5,339 nt of DNA. Source: an uncultured Leucothrix sp. GTDB taxonomy: Bacteria > Pseudomonadota > Gammaproteobacteria > Thiotrichales > Thiotrichaceae. Both the position numbers and the translations under genes were made by a program. Below the pieces are notes generated by a model. It was not told where the DNA came from, did not search any database, and saw only the letters and a program-made list of their open reading frames with translations. Below, one piece after another: positions 1 through 5,339 of the stretch. The stretch spans positions 1-5,339 of the forward strand of contig CALAJG010000034.1 of NCBI GenBank assembly GCA_937923375.1, given 5' to 3'. Numbering within the stretch: position 1 is the stretch's first letter; each line of letters opens with the position of its first letter.

Positions 1-240
1 ACCGCTATTGGAGCGACCTTGAGAATCTTTAAAGGTGTACCAAATTTTGTCCGTGCCATTAAAACCCGCTTTAGGTTTGTAGGTGATTTTGTTACTAACC
101 AGCGCAACACTGCCGCCTTTTTGTGACCAGGGATTCGGCGCATTGAGCGTCAATCCATTCCCGGTATCGTTAGCCAACGCATCAATTGTGATAGTGCCAC
201 TGCCTGTCGCATTCACATTGTCAGGAGTAGCCGTTGGATA
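1..240 (-). repeat. Ig/cadherin-like repeat unit 2 of the oxidase tail (cut by window edge)
   Basis: These bases encode residues ~593-672, the last visible part of the oxidase. The landmarks DALANDTGNG (612-621), YKPKAGFNGTD (646-656) and DSQGRSNSG (664-672) repeat those of unit 1. The unit stops about 14 residues short of a full 94-residue period only because the window ends, so more repeats or an anchoring/sorting domain may follow to the left. Confidence 0.78.
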
Positions 241-2016
241 AACGTTACCGCCACCCGACGATGTAACGGTAATGGTGACTTTTGCCGAGTTAGTGCGTCC
301 CTGATCATCTTCCATCACGTACCAGAACACATCAGTTCCACTGAAGCTGGCTTTAGGCTTATAGACAATTTTGTTTCCTGAGATGGACGTCGTGCCACCC
401 TGCTGAGTGTACTGGTTGACCTCAACCAGACCTTTTCCGTTACCCGTATCATTAGCCAGTACATCAAGCGTAATAGTGGCACTCAGCAACGAGGTGCCGG
501 TATCTGCTAATGCCACTGGAAAGGGACCAATATTCAGCGTGGCGGTACTCGAGATTCGGATCATTTTCGCTTCAGAGGGTACCCCTTTATTATTTATCAG
601 GTACATCATATAAAAACCCGGAGGCGCGATGCTAGAAGTAGCAGGCAACGTTGCGCTGACGCCGTTATTAATATCCTTAAAGTCCAGTTCAATGAATCGC
701 TGATCCATGTTGAATGAGTGTGTAACCGCACCCGTTTTCACTAAAGTAACGCGAGTTATTACGTCACTAGCATTGTGCCTGACGGCTACCTTGCTGCCAT
801 ACGGAGCTTCATCGGGTGCACTCACTATGGTGGGGCGTGCAGCCAGCTGTCCTGAATTGTTATAGAGATAAGGCGGAGTAAAGATTTCAGCGTTTGTATT
901 AACCTGTGGGCCGGGGGCACCCCCACCCGCGACCAAGACCCGACCGTCTTCTAGCAACACTGCAGTCGAGTGATAGAGTCGTGCTTTTACCGAAGCAGAC
1001 ATGAGTGACCAAGCTTCTGTTGCCGGATCCCATATTTCAGGACGAAGCGATTCTCCATTCAGCGCATTATCAGCGACTGAACCACCCACTATCATTACCT
1101 TACCGTTAGGCAGTACCACTGAATCCACCCAAACGCGTCCGGCCTCAGAGGGCCTTGCAACAGCACGCACCGTGGGTGTCGCGCCGTTGATATCGATAAT
1201 TTCAGTGCCATTAGTGAGTGCACCATTACCTCCTACCTGCAATATCTTGCCAGGCTGATACATGACAGCACTGGAACGATAAGGGCTCCCTACTATATCT
1301 AGAGTTCCTAAATCTTGCAGGCTCCCATTGCCGGCAGTATTCATGTAATACATCTTCTTATCATCGGTATAGCCAAAGATCAGCCCATTAGGAGCAACCC
1401 AATGACGCGGAAAAACATATGAATAACCCTGTGTCGAGATCCCTAGTAACGAACGCCATTTATTGGTTGCTGGTGAGTACACTTCAGGCGTATTAACCGC
1501 GCGATTTTGCCCATCTCTTCCACCTGATAATAAGATATCACCGTTAGTCAACACCGTTGAGGTGGGATACCAGCGAGCCGAACCCATATTGGCGGCGCGG
1601 CTTAAATTATTGTTTTGTGTATTAAAAATAGGCGCATCATTAATACCCCTATTCACATTGCCGTTGGGGCGGTCGTCGCCGCCTGCCATCAGGATATTCC
1701 CAGTCTCTGGCATCACGACAGCCGCACTACAAAACGAGTCGACTCCCAAGGTATTAGTCAGCGTGTTGTGGGAGTTAGCCCCGTTACCAAGCTTCGGGTC
1801 CCAAACGTCGTAAAAAAACTGCGCCCCTTGGACACCATTTTCATCGGTTCCAAACGTCAACACCTTGCCTTGCGGCGTCACCACGGCATGAATGGCAATC
1901 GTCGGCCAATCTAAAACGGACGTCCAACTTCCATCATCCTGAGGCGCGGCGTAAGACTGAGCGGTTAGCAGAGCGAAAACTGTTCCTGCTGCAACTATTT
2001 TTTTAATTGAGTGCAC
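1..2016 (-). CDS. Secreted galactose oxidase-like copper-radical oxidase with C-terminal Ig-like repeats (partial, 3' end outside window)
   Basis: The frame is open from a GTG at 2016-2014 to the left edge: 672 codons with no stop, so the C-terminus is missing. The start is set by AAGGA seven bases upstream and an in-frame TGA shortly before it. Residues 1-23 form a signal peptide (Lys5-Lys6, hydrophobic core, SYA|AP cleavage), so the enzyme is exported. Residues ~30-385 are a kelch-type propeller with recurring Gly-Gly turns (GGD 112, GGRDG 165, GGN 262, GGS 311, GGG 364). Residues ~393-490 match the galactose oxidase early-set domain (DUF1929). By motif alignment with fungal galactose oxidase, the copper/cofactor residues are all present: Cys96 (FCSAAV), Tyr150 (ARWYPTS), Tyr348-His349 (ARLYHS) and His433 (VTHSFN). 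Cys96 is the only cysteine in the visible protein. The stacking Trp of galactose oxidase aligns with Asp168, so the substrate may not be galactose. The family oxidises primary alcohols or aldehydes with O2, giving H2O2. There is no N-terminal carbohydrate-binding domain. Two ~94-residue Ig/cadherin-like repeats follow (from ~499). The family call is firm; the substrate is unknown. Confidence 0.93.
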   Translation of the reverse strand, partial: MHSIKKIVAAGTVFALLTAQSYAAPQDDGSWTSVLDWPTIAIHAVVTPQGKVLTFGTDENGVQGAQFFYDVWDPKLGNGANSHNTLTNTLGVDSFCSAAVVMPETGNILMAGGDDRPNGNVNRGINDAPIFNTQNNNLSRAANMGSARWYPTSTVLTNGDILLSGGRDGQNRAVNTPEVYSPATNKWRSLLGISTQGYSYVFPRHWVAPNGLIFGYTDDKKMYYMNTAGNGSLQDLGTLDIVGSPYRSSAVMYQPGKILQVGGNGALTNGTEIIDINGATPTVRAVARPSEAGRVWVDSVVLPNGKVMIVGGSVADNALNGESLRPEIWDPATEAWSLMSASVKARLYHSTAVLLEDGRVLVAGGGAPGPQVNTNAEIFTPPYLYNNSGQLAARPTIVSAPDEAPYGSKVAVRHNASDVITRVTLVKTGAVTHSFNMDQRFIELDFKDINNGVSATLPATSSIAPPGFYMMYLINNKGVPSEAKMIRISSTATLNIGPFPVALADTGTSLLSATITLDVLANDTGNGKGLVEVNQYTQQGGTTSISGNKIVYKPKASFSGTDVFWYVMEDDQGRTNSAKVTITVTSSGGGNVYPTATPDNVNATGSGTITIDALANDTGNGLTLNAPNPWSQKGGSVALVSNKITYKPKAGFNGTDKIWYTFKDSQGRSNSG
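241..522 (-). repeat. Ig/cadherin-like repeat unit 1 of the oxidase tail
   Basis: These bases encode residues ~499-592 of the oxidase. The unit carries the landmarks DVLANDTGNG (518-527), YKPKASFSGTD (552-562) and DDQGRTNSA (570-578), typical of tandem bacterial Ig/cadherin-like domains (Big_9-like) in secreted proteins. It aligns with the next unit without net gaps at a period of 94 residues (282 bases), with 41 of 80 compared residues identical by hand count. Likely roles are spacing, adhesion or polymer binding, which is inference from the family. Confidence 0.8.
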
Positions 2017-2023
2017 CCTATCA

Positions 2024-2028
2024 TCCTT
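2024..2028 (-). promoter_or_regulatory. Ribosome binding site of the oxidase gene
   Basis: AAGGA (within TTAAGGAT) on the minus strand ends seven bases before the GTG at 2016. This spacing is close to ideal, and no ATG is available in frame between the upstream TGA and this point, so it decides the GTG start. Confidence 0.75.
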
Positions 2029-2064
2029 AACGTAAACTGTTATTCATGTAGGAGACGTTATATA

Positions 2065-2092
2065 AGTATTAATAAACAGGCCTCCCTGTAAA
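2065..2092 (-). promoter_or_regulatory. Candidate sigma70-type promoter for the oxidase gene
   Basis: On the minus strand, TTTACA (2092-2087, five of six matches to TTGACA) is separated by 16 bases from AATACT (2070-2065, four of six to TATAAT) in a locally AT-rich stretch. It lies about 50 bases upstream of the GTG start. It was picked by eye and other -10 registers are possible, so it is a candidate only. Confidence 0.35.
2076..2089. promoter_or_regulatory. Small inverted repeat in the oxidase promoter spacer
   Basis: ACAGG-CCTC-CCTGT is a perfect 5-base inverted repeat with a 4-base centre. It lies across the spacer and -35 edge of the candidate oxidase promoter, where a repressor could act. 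The arms are short enough to occur by chance. Confidence 0.25.
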
Positions 2093-2099
2093 AGTTCTT

Positions 2100-2115
2100 T
2101 GGCACAGTTTTTACG
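2100..2115 (+). promoter_or_regulatory. Weak sigma54-like promoter match upstream of the amidohydrolase
   Basis: TGGCAC-N5-TTAC on the plus strand matches the sigma54 -24/-12 pattern (TGGCAC-N5-TTGC) in sequence and spacing, except that the G of the nearly invariant -12 GC is A. If used, transcription would begin near 2126 and leave a leader of about 109 bases. The mismatch at a critical position keeps confidence low. Confidence 0.22.
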
Positions 2116-2128
2116 ACCAAAGGGCAAG

Positions 2129-2150
2129 GTGGAACACTCTCCCGTCCCAC
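2129..2150. other. Imperfect inverted repeat in the intergenic region
   Basis: GTGGAAC (2129-2135) and GTCCCAC (2144-2150) pair over seven positions with one mismatch around an eight-base loop. No T-run follows, so it is not an intrinsic terminator. It might be a protein-binding dyad or a leader hairpin, or it may be chance. Confidence 0.22.
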
Positions 2151-2168
2151 TATGATCCCTTTATTTAG

Positions 2169-2183
2169 GCAATAATTTATTGC
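2169..2183. promoter_or_regulatory. Perfect 15-base palindrome, candidate operator for the amidohydrolase operon
   Basis: GCAATAA-T-TTATTGC is a perfect inverted repeat with 7-base arms and a single central base, ending 51 bases before the amidohydrolase ATG. Its right arm overlaps a possible -35 (TTGCAC, 2180-2185). That -35 has only a poor -10 partner (AATCAA, 2203-2208, three of six matches). Size and symmetry fit a dimeric helix-turn-helix regulator. No regulator gene lies in the window, so the binding protein is unknown. Confidence 0.5.
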
Positions 2184-2223
2184 ACACTAATCACAGCTGA
2201 GGAATCAAACAACAATACATATC

Positions 2224-2230
2224 GAGAGGA
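2224..2230 (+). promoter_or_regulatory. Ribosome binding site of the amidohydrolase
   Basis: GAGAGGA is followed after four bases by the ATG at 2235. It supports this ATG, whose product begins with the usual N-terminal beta-strand of amidohydrolases (TIYQAKKVITM). Confidence 0.65.
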
Positions 2231-2234
2231 TGGG

Positions 2235-3872
2235 ATGAACACTATTTATCAAGCGAAAAAAGTTATCACCATGAACCCTGCCCGTCCTCATGCGACCCAT
2301 GTGGCGGTTAGAGACGGCATTATTCTAGGTGCAGGTACCTTGGAAGAACTTGAGGGTTGGGGTGAATACGAACTCGACCAGCGGTTTGCTGATAAAACCA
2401 TTATGCCGGGATTTGTTGAAGGGCATAGCCATGCCATGGAAGGCACTCTTTGGGCGTTTACCTATGTCGGCTATTTCGATCGAATGGATCCGAATGGCAA
2501 AGTGTGGTCTGGTGTTAAAAGCATCCCCGAAGTGATTGATCGTTTGAAGACGGTCGAAGCAACTTTGCCAACCGATACTCCCTTACCCGGTTGGTCGCTC
2601 GACCCTATCTACTTCGACGGCGAGCGGGTAGCGCGACAACATCTCGATGAGGTATCCTCGACCCGGCCGATTGGCTTGTTACATGCTTCGTGCCACATCA
2701 TTAATGTCAACAGCAAAGCCCTGGAGCTTGCGGGATTATTACGACAGGGCATCGACAACCCTGGCATTCCCTTGGGGGAAGACGGCTTTCCAACAGGCGA
2801 GTTGAAAGGCCCTGAAGTCATGGGATTAGCCACCCCTCATGTCGGTTTCAGTCAAGACTTTCTGTCCTGTGACGAAGCCGGACTGATCAACTTCAGTAAG
2901 CTCTGTGTTCGTGCCGGTGTAACCACAGCGACGGATCTGGCGGCTCGCCTTCCAGATGACATTATCAGCATGATGCACGAGGTCACGTCGCGTGATGACT
3001 ACCCTGCCCGCGTTGTTTCATTGATCTTCCATATCGGTGTGACCCCTAAAGACCTGATTGCACGTGCCATAGCGATCAAACCACAGAGCACCGAAAAGCT
3101 GCGTCTGGGTAAAATTAAGGTCATTACTGATGGGTCAATTCAAGGATTCTCAGCCCGTATGCGAGCGCCCGGATACTATAATGGTGAGCCTAATGGACTT
3201 TGGTACATCTCACCAGAACAGTTACACGAAATTTTAAGCAGCAGCCTCAAGCACGATTTACAAGTGCACATCCACACCAATGGCGACGAAGCCACCGAGC
3301 TTCTCATTGATACGATGGAAAAATGTTTGCTTGAGCAACCGGCACCTGATCATCGCTTCACTATTCAACATTGCCAGCTAGCCGACACCGCCCAACTGAG
3401 ACGTATTTCAAAGCTAGGTTTTTGCGTGAATTTCTTTGCTAACCATCACTTCTACTGGGGCGATGAGCACTACAAACTGACAGTGGGTCCTGAAAGAGCG
3501 TTAAGAATGAATGCCTGCGCAACGGCCTTGAAACTCGGCATACCGACGGCGATACATTCTGATGCGCCGATAACGCCACTTGCGCCACTCTTTACAGCTT
3601 GGTGTGCGGTGAATCGTCTGACGGCATCCGGTCGGATCCAAGGTGAATCAGAGCGTATTGCAGTGGACCAAGCGTTGTACGCAATTACGCTAGGGGCTGC
3701 CTATACCTTGAAATTGGATGGTGAAGTTGGCTCTATCGAAACAGGTAAACGGGCTGACCTGGCAATCCTGGAAGATGATCCTGAAACCGTTGGTGCAGAC
3801 AAGCTTAAAGACGTCAAAGTCTGGGGAACGATGCTTGGTGGGAAGGTGTTTGCCGCAAATGAACAATCCTAG
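2235..3872 (+). CDS. YtcJ-like metal-dependent amidohydrolase (Amidohydro_3 family), substrate unknown
   Basis: A complete 545-residue protein, within the usual length of YtcJ/N-substituted formamide deformylase relatives. It hydrolyses an amide or related C-N bond in a metal-dependent TIM barrel flanked by a small beta domain. There is no signal peptide, so it is cytoplasmic. Visible active-site elements are His64/His66 in GFVEGHSHAMEG, the family strand IKVITDG with Lys295, His345/His347 in VHIHTNGDEA, His379 in IQHCQL and Asp443 in HSDAPITP. The C-terminal GEVGSIETGKRADLAIL (496-512) is the standard strand returning to the beta domain. The set looks intact, so the enzyme should be active. 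The HxH is preceded by VEG rather than the more common D-S of the family, and a conserved-looking segment, ELKGPEVMG (189-197), suggests a distinct subgroup. It is the first gene of a two-gene unit; the GTPase start lies inside its last codons. A perfect palindrome upstream may control it. The family call is strong; the substrate cannot be read from sequence. Confidence 0.93.
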   Translation: MNTIYQAKKVITMNPARPHATHVAVRDGIILGAGTLEELEGWGEYELDQRFADKTIMPGFVEGHSHAMEGTLWAFTYVGYFDRMDPNGKVWSGVKSIPEVIDRLKTVEATLPTDTPLPGWSLDPIYFDGERVARQHLDEVSSTRPIGLLHASCHIINVNSKALELAGLLRQGIDNPGIPLGEDGFPTGELKGPEVMGLATPHVGFSQDFLSCDEAGLINFSKLCVRAGVTTATDLAARLPDDIISMMHEVTSRDDYPARVVSLIFHIGVTPKDLIARAIAIKPQSTEKLRLGKIKVITDGSIQGFSARMRAPGYYNGEPNGLWYISPEQLHEILSSSLKHDLQVHIHTNGDEATELLIDTMEKCLLEQPAPDHRFTIQHCQLADTAQLRRISKLGFCVNFFANHHFYWGDEHYKLTVGPERALRMNACATALKLGIPTAIHSDAPITPLAPLFTAWCAVNRLTASGRIQGESERIAVDQALYAITLGAAYTLKLDGEVGSIETGKRADLAILEDDPETVGADKLKDVKVWGTMLGGKVFAANEQS

Positions 3873-4749
3873 CCCCATACCGGTCACCGTGATCGGTGGT
3901 TACTTAGGCTCGGGTAAAACCACGCTGGTAAACCATCTATTGCGCAATGCTGGCGGTAAGCGCCTCGCCATTATGGTGAATGAATTCGGCGAATTACCCA
4001 TTGATGAGGACTTGATTGAAGCTGAAGGTGATGAGCTGATTTCACTGGCTGGCGGCTGCGTTTGCTGTAGCTTTGGTAGTGATCTCATGGAGGCGATGAG
4101 TAAACTCGCCGAGCTAAGTCCACGCCCTCACAACGTCATCCTGGAAGCAAGTGGGGTTGCGTTGCCGGGCTCGATTGCCAGCACCCTCTCGCTACTGCCC
4201 GATTTTTCGATTGATGGCGTAGTGGTTCTCGCTGATGCCGAAACGGTGCAACATCGCGCGACAGATAAGTTTATGGCCGATACAATTATCAGGCAGCTTA
4301 ACGATGCAGATATTGTTTTGCTTAATAAGACAGACTTGGTCTCGGCCGAAGAACTTGTTAACACCCGTAACGGGTTAATGAGTCTGGCGAATGGTGCGCA
4401 GGTTGTGGATACAAGAGACTCTGTTGTGTCGCCTGCGATTGTCTTGCAGGATTTTATGTGGAGTTTCGATTCTGAGAGTCCGCAGCTGCCTGATCATCCA
4501 GCCTGCTTTGAAACACATAGTTTGCCGATGGATGAAGCCGTTGATCCTCAGTTATTTATCGAGTCATTATTTAATGATTATCCCGGTTTGGTTCGCGCCA
4601 AAGGCTTTGTTAAAGACCTGAATGGGGATTTAAAAACGCTACAGATGGTTGGCAAGCGTGGGGTCGTTTCAGCAGCTCCTCCGGAGGTAAAAGAAGGACT
4701 GGTTGTTATATTCACACCTGAAACTCCCGCAAAACCTCGCCAGGACTAG
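3859..4749 (+). CDS. COG0523/CobW-family GTPase, putative metallochaperone
   Basis: A complete 296-residue G3E-class P-loop GTPase. Motifs are: Walker A GYLGSGKT (14-21), NEFGE (41-45), the metal-binding GGCVCCS with Cys67, Cys69 and Cys70 (CxCC), EASGVALP (96-103) and NKTD (156-159) for guanine specificity. A CobW C-terminal domain spans ~220-286 (LVRAKGF 245-251, GLVVIF 280-285). There is no His-rich stretch of the kind some members carry. Family members bind Zn, Co or Fe through the CxCC and use GTP hydrolysis to hand metal to client proteins. The ATG at 3859 overlaps the amidohydrolase by 14 bases. GGAAGG at 3841-3846 is a rather distant Shine-Dalgarno (12 bases), so translational coupling is likely. 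The frame is open upstream of the ATG, but those residues read through the amidohydrolase and do not resemble the family. Pairing with a metallohydrolase suggests that enzyme as the client, which is inference. The 3' end overlaps the convergent deacylase by 38 bases. Confidence 0.93.
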   Translation: MNNPSPIPVTVIGGYLGSGKTTLVNHLLRNAGGKRLAIMVNEFGELPIDEDLIEAEGDELISLAGGCVCCSFGSDLMEAMSKLAELSPRPHNVILEASGVALPGSIASTLSLLPDFSIDGVVVLADAETVQHRATDKFMADTIIRQLNDADIVLLNKTDLVSAEELVNTRNGLMSLANGAQVVDTRDSVVSPAIVLQDFMWSFDSESPQLPDHPACFETHSLPMDEAVDPQLFIESLFNDYPGLVRAKGFVKDLNGDLKTLQMVGKRGVVSAAPPEVKEGLVVIFTPETPAKPRQD

Positions 4750-5339
4750 CCGCCGTCCTTACTCCATCCCGCATCGACAACTCACCATTCACCAGCACAT
4801 GCGCAATCCCCGACGCATACCGCCTAGGATGCTTAGCCGTCGCATTACTCGCAATACTCGCCTGATCAAACACACAAATATCCGCGTGATAACCCGTTTT
4901 CAACTCACCTCGCTTTTTCAGCCCTAATCGCTTTGCCGGAATAGACGTAATCTTGGCAATGCCCTCTGCCAAATCTAATACCCTACGATCACGCACATAG
5001 TGCTGCAGGAAGCGCGCCGCCCAGCCGTAACCTGACAAAGAGCCGATATGATCTTTCAGCACACCCTCATTGGCCGTCGCCACGGTATCCGAAATCACGG
5101 CACACTCCGGCTGCTGCAAACAAAGATCCAGATCACTTTCACGAAAAGAACGGGATGACCAGATACAACCCATCATGTTTTCGCCTTCTTCGATTAAGAT
5201 ATCGAACACCGCATCATATGGATCTACCCCGCGCATGCGGCCAATTTCAGCAAAATCAGCACCGACAATATCCTGATTAACCGTGGCGTTTAACAGCACC
5301 ACATCGTGCCATTGACGTGCCTTGACGATTAGCCACATT
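4712..5339 (-). CDS. N-acyl-D-amino-acid deacylase-like amidohydrolase, C-terminal part (5' end outside window)
   Basis: About 208 codons run from the right edge to the TGA at 4714-4712. The visible part matches the C-terminal half of the D-aminoacylase family, which removes the acyl group from N-acyl-D-amino acids in a zinc-dependent reaction. Numbering from the Met at 5338: Ser83-Asp84 (VISDT) fits the catalytic Asp region, GWAARFLQHYVRD (105-117) follows, then ITSIPAKRLGLKKRGEL (130-146), the GYHADICVFD strand (149-158) and the family-typical tail HPRRYASGIAHVLVNGE (170-186) with SPGEVLREF. The ATG at 5338 is unlikely to be the true start, because the metal-binding N-terminal barrel (HxH and following ligands, roughly 280 residues in the family) is not yet encoded. 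No signal peptide can be assessed. It is convergent with the GTPase and overlaps its end. A related D-aminoacylase branch or dihydroorotase-like amidase cannot be excluded, and exact substrate specificity is open. Confidence 0.85.
   Translation of the reverse strand, partial: MWLIVKARQWHDVVLLNATVNQDIVGADFAEIGRMRGVDPYDAVFDILIEEGENMMGCIWSSRSFRESDLDLCLQQPECAVISDTVATANEGVLKDHIGSLSGYGWAARFLQHYVRDRRVLDLAEGIAKITSIPAKRLGLKKRGELKTGYHADICVFDQASIASNATAKHPRRYASGIAHVLVNGELSMRDGVRTAASPGEVLREFQV

Noticed and set aside
407..1914. Several open frames on the plus strand (407-613, 1001-1258, 1463-1813, 1615-1914).
   Set aside because: All lie opposite the oxidase gene, which reads continuously with clear family motifs. 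The plus-strand products show no recognisable domain.
2151..2156. TATGAT as a -10 element on the plus strand.
   Set aside because: It matches TATAAT at five of six positions, but no acceptable -35 lies 16-18 bases upstream and no extended -10 TG is present.
2609..2833. Minus-strand open frames within the amidohydrolase and GTPase genes (2609-2833, 3690-3887, 3900-4088, 4128-4364).
   Set aside because: They are shadows of well-supported coding frames and show no recognisable domains.
3718..3858. Upstream extension of the GTPase frame, giving a 343-residue product from 3718.
   Set aside because: The extra 47 residues are an out-of-frame reading of the amidohydrolase and have no family similarity. 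The GTPase family begins just before its Walker A motif, matching the ATG at 3859.
4703..5276. Plus-strand open frames at 4703-4927 and 5070-5276.
   Set aside because: They are antisense to the deacylase, which has clear family motifs throughout. The products are low-information and Arg/Ser-rich.
5336..5338. ATG at 5338 as the start of a short 208-residue deacylase.
   Set aside because: It falls inside the conserved barrel. The family needs an N-terminal metal-binding region, which must lie beyond the right edge, so the gene is treated as partial.

Overview
The window is ordinary bacterial protein-coding DNA of mid GC content. It has good Shine-Dalgarno sites, a GTG start, tightly packed genes and one exported protein. 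The style fits a Gram-negative bacterium, plausibly a gammaproteobacterium. No marker gene is present, so that placement is an inference. There are no RNA genes, CRISPR arrays, insertion sequences or phage genes visible.

Layout: (1) 1-2016, minus strand: an exported copper-radical oxidase of the galactose oxidase/glyoxal oxidase type. It has a signal peptide, a kelch propeller and the early-set (DUF1929) domain, followed by at least two tandem Ig/cadherin-like repeats. It runs off the left edge, so its C-terminus is not seen. (2) 2017-2234: a 218-base divergent intergenic region that must hold promoters for both flanking units. It contains a perfect 15-base palindrome and several weaker promoter-like and dyad elements. 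(3) 2235-3872, plus strand: a complete cytoplasmic metal-dependent amidohydrolase of the YtcJ-like Amidohydro_3 family. (4) 3859-4749, plus strand: a complete COG0523/CobW-family GTPase (metallochaperone family), whose start overlaps the amidohydrolase end by 14 bases. (5) 4712-5339, minus strand: the C-terminal part of an N-acyl-D-amino-acid deacylase-like amidohydrolase, convergent with the GTPase and overlapping its end by 38 bases. Its N-terminus lies beyond the right edge.

The most coherent reading of 2235-5339 is a small amide/N-acyl compound catabolism locus: two metal-dependent amidohydrolases with a metal-handling GTPase between them. The amidohydrolase and GTPase look translationally coupled, suggesting that the GTPase supplies metal to one or both hydrolases. 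The secreted oxidase is divergently transcribed and may be only a neighbour. The features most worth a second look are the oxidase active site (all copper ligands and the crosslinked Cys/Tyr pair present, but the galactose oxidase stacking Trp absent), the amidohydrolase-GTPase pair, and the palindrome upstream of the amidohydrolase.
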